DNA of 64,000 nt from Fremontodendron californicum. Lineage: Eukaryota; Streptophyta; Magnoliopsida; Malvales; Malvaceae. The DNA is taken from contig JAULJL010000025.1 in NCBI GenBank assembly GCA_030761205.1, positions 2,833,501 to 2,897,500 of the forward strand. Reading direction: 5' to 3'. This document shows, piece after piece, positions 1 to 11,861 of the stretch. The notes under the pieces were generated by a model. It was not told the origin of the DNA, did not search any database, and saw only the letters and a program-made list of their open reading frames with translations. The position numbers and the translations under genes are program-made. The stretch's first letter is position 1. Each line of letters starts with the position of its first letter.

Positions 1-109
1 GATTTTCATGTATTTAGAGGGTCCTTGGAGGATCATATCCCCATATCCATGTTCTAATATGCGTCGGATATGGGTACTTCAAGAAAAATGAAGTGTCGGA
101 GCAACATAG
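1..109 (+). mobile_element. Family A small TIR element, copy 1 (cut by window edge)
   Basis: This is the right-hand part of the roughly 180-bp family A element. It contains the shared segments CGTCGGATATGGGTACTTC and the right terminus GTCGGAGCAACATAG. The left half lies outside the window. It appears to sit in the first intron of the minus-strand NPY-like gene whose first coding exon ends at 1006. Confidence 0.75.
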
Positions 110-1005
110 TCTAAAAATAAATTTCAAAATTTATTTTCATCAAGATTAGTGTACTCAAAAGGTGAAACCTCATCAATTTTTAAATGATTTTAACTGGATG
201 TGCTTATGATTAAGTTATTTTTGAACCTCATCCTACATTCCTGAGCTTGTTATGGCTTTAACAATCCAGGGTTGAGCACATGCATGTACCCAGTGATTGG
301 AAAGAAAAGAATTATAAAAAACCGAAAGGCGAAGGATTCCCCCTATCTTCATAAGTAGAAGTATTAAACAACTACCTATTATTGGATCTCAAGGATCTTG
401 AATTTGAAATCATAAATATTTGTGCTACACACAATCAAAGTTAGTATAAACTGAGTATGCAGAAGGCCAGAAAGTATTATAAGCAAGGAACCATAGAAGA
501 TTTGAAGAAAAAAAAAAAGAAAGATCAAAAGTGAAAACCAAAGAAGATTAGTCAAATTTTAGATCCACCACTTGGGTTGGAAGATGCTTGAATGACAAGA
601 TGAGAGGGGCTGTGCATTTTTGCTTGTAGCCCCCCCAAGCAAGAAGAAAAATCTCCTAAGCAGCAAAGTAGGTAGTGTTAAGAGGAAAATAACAAATCAA
701 TAGCCTAGAAAAGCTGCAAATCACAACAAACATTTTATAGTATACCAATAAATGGTCATCTAGAAAGGACCAAAATTTCACATAGCCCCAAAAAGATTCC
801 TAGTTTAAGCATAAACCAAAGAGACAAAGTTACCACAATAGTATGAGTATGTAGTTGAAATGAACAGAAATAATTGACTGAGGCAAGAGATTATCACTTA
901 ATGGTCTTATAGAAGGGCCAATGGATTGAACAACATAGTTTTTTTTTATTATTCAGTAGGGAACGACAAATGATAGATTGCAAATAAGGGTCCAAGAGAT
1001 CTCAC

Positions 1006-1067
1006 CTCACATTATTCCCATCGCACTGAAACGTATCCGGCTTTGATCCAAGCTTCATAAACTTCAT
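1006..1067 (-). CDS. NPH3/NPY-type BTB protein, first coding exon only
   Basis: Read on the minus strand, this exon encodes MKFMKLGSKPDTFQCDGNNV plus the first two bases of an Arg codon, and ends at a good donor (AG/GTGAG). This N-terminus (MKFMKLGSKPDxF) is, from memory, typical of NPH3-family proteins of the NPY subgroup. These carry a BTB domain and an NPH3 domain and act with AGC kinases in auxin-dependent organogenesis at the plasma membrane. The next exon, which should start the BTB domain, is not visible between 1 and 1005, so intron 1 exceeds 1 kb and the rest of the gene lies left of the window. The call rests on 20 residues. The match is specific, but the exact paralogue is open. 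Confidence 0.68.
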
Positions 1068-2800
1068 ATTGGCAAGCAAAAAGATCTTCCTCCCTTCTGA
1101 AACCTCAAAATGATCTTCTCAGTAAATCAAAATGATCTTCTCAGTAAATCAAATACCAGACCCAATGAAACATAATCCCAACCGAGGAAATGTTGCTAAG
1201 GAATACCCCAGGTGTGGGGGGGACCGAGTTTCTGAATGCAACCAGCTTTTTAGGATTCAAGAAACTAAAGAAGGGGTTCAAAGGAGGGGTAAGGATATAT
1301 ATGCCACGAAGAGTATGACCGAATCTTGACAGCAATCGAGGCAAGGGGGGGCGTCTGAGTAAGAAAGAGAAATAAAATAGATAATTCGGAAGATGGGGGG
1401 TTTTGAGTAATAATAATTTAAGAAAAGGTTCTCTTGAATGGCAAGAGAGCCATGGAAGAGGTTGTTTCCTTTGTTGACGGCAAATCCCATCGAGCCCGGG
1501 CGTACCCAGTCAGCTTAGGAGACATAAACAACAGATTCTTTGCACTAAACAATTCCCAAAACCAGAGACACTCACAATCACCAAACTTGACATATACTAA
1601 TCAATATATAGTTTCTTTTTTTTTTACCATTGAACTCTGAAATTCTGCAACAAAAAACAGCATTCTGGTATCAGTTGAAGAAACCACCAAAACGATAGAC
1701 AACAAGCATCTATATATCTTTATTTTCTTTCAAAGTATTGGAATAAATGAAGAAGATCACATAAATAATAAAGGTGTTATAGTAATTAACAATCAAACAT
1801 CAACCACCAACAACAATATCACCAGAAAACTGAAATCTGAGGAATCTACCAGAATATATCACAGAAATCTAATTAAATAAGAAAATGTCAAGACTCAAAA
1901 TACCACATAAATGGGAAAATGCCCATAATCAACTTGGAATCCAAAAGAGTAACTAAAAGACAATCCCAAAAGCCACTCTCCGTGTAAACCCCAACAAAAC
2001 CCAAGACCCTTTATCAAATCTGCAAAGCCCATATCAGGAAAAAAAAAAATAGCCACCTTCTCCATTGTAGCAAAACAAGAAAATCCCATTTTAATCAAAA
2101 ACCACAAGGTACAAGCAAATTTAGGAAAGCAAAACCATCTCAAACAGAACTTACCAAGAAATTTACGCCACAATTAACGCAATAAGTTTGTGTCACAGCT
2201 GAACAGTACAAAACGTTTGAACAGTAATGATCACACAGGAACCATGCAGCAGCATTTGAGTCAGTTTAAAAAGTATGAAACCCCAAGGAAGTAACAAAAT
2301 TTACACAAAACCTACAAAAACCAAAAACTAAAAAGAACAACTTTCAAGTACCCATCAGTAAATAACCTGTTTATTAGTTTTCAGAAGAATCTATCAAAGT
2401 AGAAAATTCAAAGAAAACTCAAAACTTTTTTTTAAATTTTTAGTTTTGGACAAAAAGCCAAGCTGTTGCCAAATGTTTTATCTGTGTTTTGCGTACTAGT
2501 GCTACTATAACTTTCCCTTCAACATAACCAAAAACTTTAACTTTGTTGCTTTATGTAGTTCTCTTTATTAATATATTGGTGAAGAAAGTAGATTTAGTTT
2601 CTTCAGTTTTTGAGAGAGGGGGTGTCATTAACACACTCAACATCTAGCTCAGTTATATATGCATGCAAAAACTGACACTCAGCTTTCTTGTTGCCACCCT
2701 CTTTTTATTAAAGGGCTTCTCTTTACTTGTGTCCTAATTAACCTATCACTGATTCTCCTTTACTCTATCTGAGACCAGTTCCTCAGAAGGAAAAAAAATG
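1068..2800 (-). promoter_or_regulatory. Leader and upstream region of the NPY-like gene
   Basis: No convincing coding sequence is present on either strand. By position it should hold the 5' leader and promoter of the minus-strand NPY-like gene. A 22-bp motif containing AATGATCTTCTCAGTAAATC is repeated twice in tandem at about 1105-1150, in the leader just upstream of the ATG. No TATA box could be tied to a start site. Confidence 0.4.
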
Positions 2801-3319
2801 GAGAAATTTTATTAGAATTTCATGATTTCATCCCAAAACAAAGGGAAAAAAAATAAAGTCTCTTTCCAATACAAGTTAAATTGTCCCTTTCATTATGGTG
2901 AAATCGTGACCAAAACAGTGGGGTAAAGAGAAAAAAAAAAAGTTGGTTCTTTGATAGTGTGTCAAAATCTGAGTGCATGAGATTCAACCAATTGCCAAAG
3001 ACAGTTTTGTATGTTGCAGTGTTGCTGTTGGAATTTAGGATGAAATTTGAAAGGCGTAAATTTTCAAGAATGTGTGTAAAATATAAGTAAGCTATCTTTA
3101 GCTGGATGTAGTTAAAACTAATACAGCTTATTCTTGAAATCAATAAGTTGATTCCTAAATACATTGAAAGAAAATGTTATTTTATATGAATTTTGTTAAC
3201 GAGTATATTTAAAGTTATTATATATAATAATATTTTTATTTAATAAATTAAAAAAAATTTATCGACTGCTATATTAATACAATAACTATATTAACTAACG
3301 TTAAAAGATGAATGTCCTA

Positions 3320-3460
3320 AAACTCAAGACTTAGCTTAGTTGGTCGATGCAGCTATCCGTAAGAGGTGGTATTTAATAAATTTGAAATTTGAATCTCGCA
3401 ATATATTCTCTTATTTTCAACCTACGTCATCCTAAAAACACTTATTAACAAAATTTATTT
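3320..3460 (+). repeat. Short dispersed repeat with tRNA-like A- and B-box motifs
   Basis: The segment holds TTAGCTTAGTTGGTCGATG followed about 50 bases later by TTTGAATCTCGC. These resemble RNA polymerase III A and B boxes, as in a tRNA-derived SINE head. Weaker relatives occur near 19490-19610 and 22960-23080. The remaining sequence between 2.8 and 4.9 kb is AT-rich and shows no gene. Confidence 0.35.
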
Positions 3461-4908
3461 TATATAACAATATAATTTTTTGTTTTTATGTTCATAAATT
3501 ATTTTTTTTTCGAATTTTTTTTTACCTTGATATTTATGGTCGTTTGAGTTATTTGCCACCCAATTTGCTCTGTAGTATTTGCAAGAATTATTAACAACCG
3601 TTGCAGAAATATTTAATGCCAATATAATGAATTATAACAACCAAGCTCAATTATATACTAGCATAATAGGTCAATTTGAGGTCTTGCTAAAAGAGCCATC
3701 TAACTTCTTCTTTTTCTTATTTTCCCCCTCCAGCAGAAGAAGAAGAAGAAGAGCCATTGTAACAAAGAGGTTAAATGAGTGCAACTTAAGGTAAATTGGT
3801 GGTCTCTGGAATCTCGGGTCCCATCAATTTAAAGGGGCTTGATAAGAAAGAATGAATATCCCTTTTATTTTTCCTTTTTTTTAATTGTAAATTTGTAATA
3901 ACAAGGAGATGTTAAAGCGTGTGATATAATGCTAATATAGATTATGATCGTTGAACTATGTTCACTTTGTATCATTTGTGAGTATTTAGACTGTTCGATT
4001 ATCAGATAAAATAATTTATTGAAAGAACTCGATCGAGTTCATATTTGAAGTTCAAATTTTAATATTTACAATTTTTCAGCTATCCTCGAACTTAATAGGT
4101 TAAGCTTTTTCATTTGTAACCCCATGATATCCCCCGAGTCGAAAGAATCCTTTTCCCAACCAAAATCAACAAAGACAGGCAGCATATGGTTCATATAAAA
4201 GTGGGTTAGAACTTGGAACAATTTTTTCTTTTTGATAATTAACTTAGAACATTTTATATTCCCCATTTGAACACTTCCCAATAAAAGTGTTAGATTTCTT
4301 TGACATTTATAATCACCTCATTCAGAGACGATATTTTGAGGCTTTCTCCTTCTTTTTCCTTTACTTCTTTATAGTTAGCAGATTAAGAGAGTTATCTATA
4401 TCTAAAATTCCCACACATGTTGCTGACTGTATCACACTGTATATTTATAAATCCTACTGCTACATATCTCAAATAAATATTTTGGGGGTAGTTTCTTAAG
4501 AAACACTTGATTCCTTGTCTACTTTTTTTAACCAAATCTTTAAACTCAGACAAGGTTTCTTTAGGCAGAATTTAAACCAAAAAGTCATTGTGAGGTTGGA
4601 GATTTCGATGAGAAAAATTGTCAACGGATTATATATGATTATCACCCCGAGATGTTCATATAAGTTCAATAAATTTAAATACAACCTCAAAAGTTAAAAT
4701 ATAAGGTAGAAAATCTAACAAGATATATAAATTACACTCAAATACAAGAGGCAACATATATGAAAATTTTGACACCTTTTTTCTATAGATATTTGACGAA
4801 ACAAGGTAGAACGGGCAATTCAAAGGAACGAGCAAGAAACCTAGTTATGATACCAAATTAAAGAAACTCAAATCCAGCTAACTTGTAAAGTGAATAGTAT
4901 AATAGGTT

Positions 4909-5104
4909 ATATAAACTTCATTCATAAATAAGAACTAGATAATGTGAGATTTTGACAATATAAAGGGGTCCTACATGCCTAATTTTGAGCAAAAAGTATC
5001 CCATCTAGCTTATATAAACTTCATTCATAAATAAGAACTAGATAATGTGAGATTTTGACAATATAAAAGGGGTCCTACATGCCTAATTTTGAGCAAAAAG
5101 TAAT
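4909..5104 (+). repeat. 103-bp tandem duplication
   Basis: Two near-identical copies lie head to tail, each containing ATAAACTTCATTCATAAATA and TAAGAACTAGATAATGTGAG and ending in AATTTTGAGCAAAAAGTA. They start near 4911 and 5014. They differ by a single A insertion over most of their length, so the duplication is recent. Confidence 0.85.
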
Positions 5105-5684
5105 CCCAAAAGGAATAAAAACTCTAGCTTATGGTCATATGCTAGTTGTGGAAAATAAGGTCCCCAATCTCTCTAATTTTGACCCACCACATGCTTTTGC
5201 AAATTTGTTTGATATTGCTTGACCATATTTGCCAAACCCCAGCTTTATTTCTAGCTAGATCGATTGTTATCTCTTCAATTTTGTATGGATACCCGTGGAT
5301 TCCGAGATGTGGGTTAAAAAATGTGGTTGCCTTGGATGCTATGGGGAGACAAAGTGAAATAGAGTGGCAGTGGCAGAATCCAAATATAATTTAACCTAGA
5401 CATTGTACAACTCATTTTGTGTACTAGAAAGAAAGAAAAAAAAAAAAGCAATTAGTAAAATAGTTACTTGGTCGACTAACACAATGCACATGGGCACCAT
5501 ATCCATAGTAGTTAGTTTTATTAGAACTTTTAATTATGTTACTCCGATTCTTTATTATTATTATTTTTTGAAGTATTTGTATTCAATTTTTATGTTTGAT
5601 ATATATTTAAATGAGTATGAAGGTACGATGATCTTTTAAATATATGAAAAAATTTATAAAAACATTGAATATACTCGTGTTAGA

Positions 5685-5922
5685 TAGACCTGCTCAAGAG
5701 GGCAAGGTAGCCCGTCCAACCCGACAGATCCGGATCGTATTGAATCGAGCTTGAGTAAAAAAAAAAATCGTTTCGAGTCGGCCCGACCCGAATTATTATT
5801 TATATAATAAAAAAATAATTTTTTAATATTATTTAAATAATAAAATGGACCAATAAACTGAGTTTGATTAAAAGAAAAGAAAAAATTCAAATCGCGACTT
5901 GACCCGATCATGAACAAATCTA
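5685..5922. mobile_element. Family B TIR element with GC-rich ends and AT-rich core
   Basis: The ends are imperfect inverted copies (TAGACCTGCTCA... and ...GATCATGAACAAATCTA). Inside them are GGTCGGGTC-like blocks flanking an AT-rich core of ATTATTTAAATAATAA type. About ten relatives lie in this window. No coding capacity is visible, so it is a MITE-like non-autonomous element. Confidence 0.65.
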
Positions 5923-6290
5923 ATATCAAACAGGCATCCTATCTGACACTCTCCACCAAATTTTGAGTAACATATACTTTTAATCTAAGCAGATCAATTT
6001 GCTTAATTTTCCATATCAAATACCGATTAGATACCCTTTAAATCATGTCAAGAATGATCTATGTTTTGCCATGCATCGTACCATACGTCACATGGATCCT
6101 GCATGACTATAAAGTTAAAATCGTCTTCTTCCTTTTTTTAAAAAAAAAAAAAACTAGTTTATATTTCAATGCTTTTTGCAGGTGGATGATATAATAAGTT
6201 AATATTATTTATTTTAATATCTATAATTCACTATTATACATTTTTTTTGATAAATATATATTAGATGTTTTATATTTTGGTATACAATTA

Positions 6291-8395
6291 TATCAAAAGT
6301 TATCAAAATTATATCAATAATTACCAAAATTATCTCAAAAATTATCAAAATTATACCAACAATTATCAAAATTATAAATGTTACCAAAATTATACCAATG
6401 TTTATCAAAATTATATCAAATGTTACCAAATATTTATGATTAAAAATATTATATCAAATGTTATCAAAATTATATCAAATGGTACCCAAATATATAAAAA
6501 ATTACCAAAACTATATAAGATGTTACCAAAATTATATCACATATATCAAAAGTTATCAAAATTGTATCAAATGTTACCAAAATCATATCGAAAATTACCA
6601 AAATTATATCAAAGATTGCTAACATTATATAAAAGGTTATTAAAATTATATAAAAAATTATCAAATTTATTACAAATGTTAGCAAAATTATTTCAAAAAT
6701 TACCAAAATTATTACAAATCTTATCAAAACTATTAAAAGGTTATCAAAACTTTTACAAATGTCATAAAAATTATATCAAAAGTTATCAATATTGCATCAA
6801 AGATTATCACAATTATATCAAAGGTTACCCAAAATTATAAAAAAAAAAAAAGTTATCAAAATTATACCAAAGGTTACCAAAACTATAGCTAATGTTATTA
6901 GAACTGTTACAAATGTTATTAAAATTATATCAAATGTTATTAAAATTATTACAAATATCATCAAACTTATATCAAAAGTTATCAAAATTATATCAAAGGT
7001 TACCAAAACTATATAAGAGATTACAAAAAGGATATCAAAATTATTTTCAAGTTTACCAAAATCATATTAAAGATTACCAACTATATCAGAGGTTATTCAA
7101 ATTATATCCAAAGTTACCAAAATTTTATCAAAGGTTACCAAAATTGTATAAAGGTTATCAAAATGACAAATTCATATTAAATGCTATTAAAATCATAAAT
7201 AGTTACCAAAATTACATTGCAAGTTACCAAAATTATTTTACAGGTTACCAAAATTATATCCAAGATTACTAAAATAGTTATAAAATCAAATGTTATCAAA
7301 AGTTACTAAAATTATTACAAAAGGTTATCAAAGTTATATTAAAGGGTATCAAAAATATATCAAACGTTATTAAAATTATATTAAAGGTTATTAAAATCAT
7401 ATCAAATGTTATCAAAATCATATCCAAAGTTATCAAAATCATATCCAAAGTTTTAAAAATTACACAAAAGGTTATCAAAATTATATCAAAAGTTAAAAAA
7501 TTCAAAATTATACCAGAGATTAACAAAATCATATAAAAGGTTATAGAAATTATATCAAATGTTGTCAAAATTATATTAAAAGTTACCCAAATTATAATCA
7601 AAGATTATCGAAATTATATCAAAGGCTATCTAAATCATATCCAATGTTACTAAATTATATCAAAAGTTAATAAAATTATTTTCAAAGTTACCAAAATTAT
7701 ATCCAACGTTACCAAAATTATATCAAAGTTATCAAAATCATATAAAAAACTATTAAAATTATATCAAAAGTTACCAAAATCATTTCAAAGGTTAACAATA
7801 TTACATCCAAGGTTGTTAAAATTATATCAAATGTTATCAAAACTATATCAAAAGCTATCTCAAAATTATATTGAAAGTTACCAAATTTATATCAAAATTT
7901 ATTAAAATTATATCAAAGGTTACCAAAATAATATTAAAGGTTATCAAAAATATATCAAAGGTGATCAAAATTATATCAAAGGTTACCAAAATTATATCAA
8001 AGGTGATCAAAATTATATCAAAAGTTACCAACCAAAAATTTCATTAAAGGTTAACAAAATCATATCAAAGATTATAAAAAATAATATCAAAACTTACCCA
8101 AATTATTTAAAAGGTTATCAAAATTACATCCAAAGTTACTAAAATTGTATCAAAGGTTACCAAAATTACATCTGCGATTACCAAAATTATATCGAAGTTT
8201 ATCAAAATTGAATCAAAGGTTATTAAAACTGAATAAAAGGTTACCAAAATTACATCAAAGATTATCAAAATTGTATCAAAGGTTGTTAAAATCTTATTAA
8301 AGGCCATCAAAATCATATAAAAAGTTGTTAAAATCATATCTCAGTTTTTTCAAAATCATATTTAAGGTTACTAAAATCATATCAAAAGTTATATT
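6291..8395 (+). repeat. Minisatellite of about 100 diverged 21-bp units
   Basis: About 2.1 kb is built from a unit close to TTACCAAAATTATATCAAAG plus one G. The unit splits into two half-units (about 10 and 11 bp), each with an A-tract of three to four bases. A-tracts therefore recur every 10-11 bp, in step with the helical repeat of DNA. Copies differ by point changes and small indels, and a run of A interrupts the array near 6840. Because 21 is a multiple of three, several frames stay open by chance and give repetitive Tyr-Gln-Asn-Tyr or Ile-Leu-Ile strings, which I do not regard as genes. Confidence 0.93.
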
Positions 8396-9629
8396 ATATA
8401 TTATATAAAATATTATGCATTTATGGTTACTTGGTATATATTTATATCAAAATCATTCATGTCTAATCTCATATGATAATATATATTATTGTAATTTAAT
8501 ATAATTTTATGATTCAAGTATCCTACCATACTAGCAATTTAATTTTAATTATTATTTTTGGTTATATCTTCACGTTTCGGTTCTCGTCAAGCAAATATTA
8601 TTTTAAGATTTTTCGTTACCCAATAGCTAGATAAATAAGTTTTTGATTCTTAACTAATAATTTTTTAAATATTTTTTCAAAATATTATTATTATTTTTCT
8701 TAACAATAAATTTGGAAGTGTTCTCATAAAAATTTATTAATAAAAAAGAAAATAAATAAACAAAATTAGTCAATATTTAATTGAAATAAAAAAATTTATC
8801 AATTGGGAAAATTTAATTTAATAAGGACTTTAATGTTTGAAAGAAAAAAAAAGTAGTAAATTTTTTATTAATTTAATAAGAAAAATTAATAATTAAAGCT
8901 AAAACTGTTAATTTTATTATTAAGGATATATAAGTCGTTCACTATTTATACTTTTAGAGTTGGTACTTTTATATATAATATTGATATATATGTGTCTGAT
9001 TATCGAGTACAACGTCGAAACAAGTCATTTTATAATCACATTTAATTTAAGTATATTGTGTCACGGATTTATTATTTTCTCTATCATATTTTGTTTTTTT
9101 ATATTATAAAATTTAATTTATTACTATTTTCTATGTGATCCAACAATAAATAAAAAAATCGGAATCAATCGATTGAACCGGTTCAATTAAGAATCAAAAG
9201 GTTATTCGATCCGATATGGTATGTAAAATCGAGAATCTATTGAACCAAGAGAAAAGAAATTTAATGACTAAAAAATCAGATAAAATCGGTAAAAAAATAA
9301 TTTAATTTTTATTTATTTATAATTGATGAGATTTAAACTTTTAATCTCTAATTAATTTCATATAAAAAAATACCATTAAACCAAATATAAATTTTTATTA
9401 ATTATTTACTATATTTAATATTAAATTATATTTTAATTCCAATTTATTTAAACATTGCTTGCATGTTACACTTTAAATACTTGACCCTTTTTTTTTTTTT
9501 TTTTTTTGCGTGCTTCTCCGTCTTTGTATCAACTTACCTGATGGGAGAGACAGTGAAACAGCTCACAAAGAAAGCATACATATAAAAGAGAAAATTCGCG
9601 TGCAGAAAATGGAAGTAAATAGGCTGGAG
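8396..9629. other. AT-rich gene-free stretch
   Basis: No coding region, RNA gene or intact element was recognised. A short piece near 9150-9290 with AATCGATTGAACCGG resembles the interior of the element at 59326-59763. A poly-T run lies near 9488-9507. Confidence 0.6.
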
Positions 9630-9937
9630 TAGACTTGCTCACGGATCGAGCAGTCAGTCCAGTAGATCCGGCATGTATTGGGTCGGATCTGGACAAAAAC
9701 ATTTTATTTCGAGCTGGCTCGGCTCGAAACAGTATTTTAGATCTTAAAATAATATTATTTTATTTAATTTTAATTATAAAAATATTAATAAAAAATATTT
9801 TTTTTATTTTTAAAAAATAATAAATAGTGCTCATGAGCCGGCGGATCAGCCCGGACCCACTCAGAACTGGGCCTGAACAGGAATTTTCAAAAAATTTCGG
9901 GCTCGATCAAATTTGACCCGACCCATAAACACCTCTA
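9630..9937. mobile_element. Family B TIR element
   Basis: The ends TAGACTTGCTCACGG and CCCATAAACACCTCTA are inverted relatives. The interior has GGGTCGGATC and GAGCCGG blocks around an AT-rich core. Its layout matches the copies at 5685 and 42217. Confidence 0.7.
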
Positions 9938-10187
9938 GGATGGAGTCTATACCACAGCCAATGGAAAGGTACCCATGTTTTCCATTTCTTTTTTACCATT
10001 AAGTTATACAACATTAGATCGAAATATTGGAAGCATATTTAAACCCAGACAAAGTACCAATGTACTCAAATAAAATAAGAGCAGAAAGAAAGCATGGTAG
10101 ACTGCAGGCAATAGAAAATCCCAGTCAAGCCAACAAATCTAATATGAGTTGAATAGAAATCCTTTAGCCCATTTCCTGATCTTATCT

Positions 10188-10490
10188 TTGCTCACACTCT
10201 CGTAATGAGTCGTGAGTTTATTTTTTTAGTATCATTTTTTTCATCGTTTATTTTCAACTGATTAATGGGAGCTACAAAATACAAATAGGATCAATCGATA
10301 TTTTATTGGTGATCGAATAGGTGAATTCCACGACACCATCTCCTTTATTTGCATCGTCTTTGTATCCGTATTTCTTTTGTTTTTTTTTCAAGCGAAATTG
10401 ATTTTTTTATTAGATAAAAAATTGAGTCAAACATTAAAAACGAATGAGAGTGGGGGCACAAATAAAAGTAGAGAAATGGGGCAGAGGATT
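10188..10490. mobile_element. Family E element, diverged copy
   Basis: It shares long segments with 16648-16958, including GTGATCGAATAGGTGAATT and CACCATCTCCTTTATTTGC. Its left end has CTCACACTCTCGTAATGAG. It is a second copy of a roughly 310-bp TIR element. Confidence 0.65.
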
Positions 10491-10494
10491 TGGA

Positions 10495-10656
10495 TTCATA
10501 TGAGTTGGGTCAGATTTCAGATAATTTTTTATGATTCAAATAAATATATATTAAATAATAAAAACAATATTTCGGATCAAACTGAATTGAGCCTCAAACC
10601 TAAACAAATAAAACTTTTTTCTATTTGAATTCGATTCGGTTCATAAACACCTCTAA
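10495..10656. mobile_element. Partial family B element
   Basis: The right end GGTTCATAAACACCTCTA matches the family B terminus, with a diverged AT-rich core to its left. The left end is not clear, and it may abut the preceding family E copy. Confidence 0.5.
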
Positions 10657-11608
10657 TCTAACATAATAATGTATACTAGCATGAAATTTTAGATCCTCGC
10701 TCTAAGCATTTGCAATAAATAGTATTTGAGATTTTAGAAGATCATGAAGGAGTGGTAATGTGAGCATGTTGACATGATGGCACCATGCTCTTACTGTAAT
10801 ATTCTTTTTACTTTCTTATAACATGAATCAACCTTCTTCGGTTTTTTTATCTATATATATATATTTATTTATTTATTAAAATATCGATTTTTTAAAATTA
10901 TTGTTCAAAATTTGTTTGTTTTATAACATAACATGTTATAAAACAAGTAGATTTTAGATAATAATTTTAAAAGATCAATATTTTGATAAATAATAATAAA
11001 AAAAAAAAACCCACCCACTTCACCATAAATTATTACATAAAACCTTTTTTTACCACGTTAGACGTCAACAATAAGTAATCAGGAAAGATGCAAAATCTCA
11101 TTAAAATTTATTATATCAACAATTCAACATGCATGAGTCAATATTTTTTATAAAACAATCATAATTTCTCCTGTTATTATTATAAACACGTGAATTCACA
11201 CATGCTGATATGGTAAGCTTTAATGACGAGTTGTATCATGATTTATTGAATTTACATTTGACCAATAATAGAAAAGATTAGACTTGTTGAATGATAAGAT
11301 TATTTGTCCGATGCTATAGGAATGATTTGAATTAGGTCGAGTTTAAAATAAGATATTTTTAATTCGAATCAATCTAGTTCGTGATTTAAATAATTATTAT
11401 TTAATCAATAAAATAATTTATTTAAATTTAATTATAAAAATATTTTTTTAATACTTTTTAAATAATAAAATAAGTTTTCAAACTCATCATAAACAAATTT
11501 TTTGCTACCTCAATTTAAAGCTAACCACAAGTCAGTTTCATGATAAATGTGTAAATCTTATGGCAATTGATTGAGGGTGAATTATAATTCAACTTATTTA
11601 AAAGTACT
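10657..11608. other. Gene-free stretch with an old family B remnant
   Basis: The sequence is AT-rich with no coding signal. About 11330-11505 resembles a degenerate family B element (AATTCGAATCAATCTAG and an AT-rich core) whose ends are lost. Confidence 0.5.
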
Positions 11609-11861
11609 TAGACATGTTCACGGATTGTACAGTCCGATATTTGTAATCCCGACCAATCCGGATTACTGTTCACATAATAAAATAATAATATATATTTTTA
11701 ATTTAATTATAAAATATATATAAATTAATAAAAAATATATATTTTTTTAACATAAATGAATAATAATTCGGACCCTTGAACCGGCCCGGATCCATCCAAG
11801 GTAGGGCTTGAGCAAAAAATTTTAAAAAAATTCGGACTGCGACCCGACCATGAGCACCTCT
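11609..11861. mobile_element. Family B TIR element
   Basis: The ends TAGACATGTTCACGGATTG and GACCATGAGCACCTCT are inverted relatives. The interior holds CCGGCCCGGATCC and an AT-rich centre. A reading frame crossing its right edge to about 11981 is not coding. Confidence 0.7.

Noticed and set aside
1895..2173. 92-codon minus-strand frame upstream of the NPY-like exon
   Set aside because: Its Phe/Trp/Gly-rich composition without a domain looks like chance in a T-rich leader or upstream region.
6265..7272. Long open frames rich in Tyr-Gln-Asn-Lys (and Ile-Leu-Ile on the other strand)
   Set aside because: They are a by-product of the 21-bp repeat, whose length is a multiple of three. The peptide has a seven-residue period with no domain, and frames open on both strands at once.
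6291..8395. Possible CRISPR-like array
   Set aside because: The units are contiguous with no unique spacers, they drift in sequence, and the genome is a plant nuclear genome.
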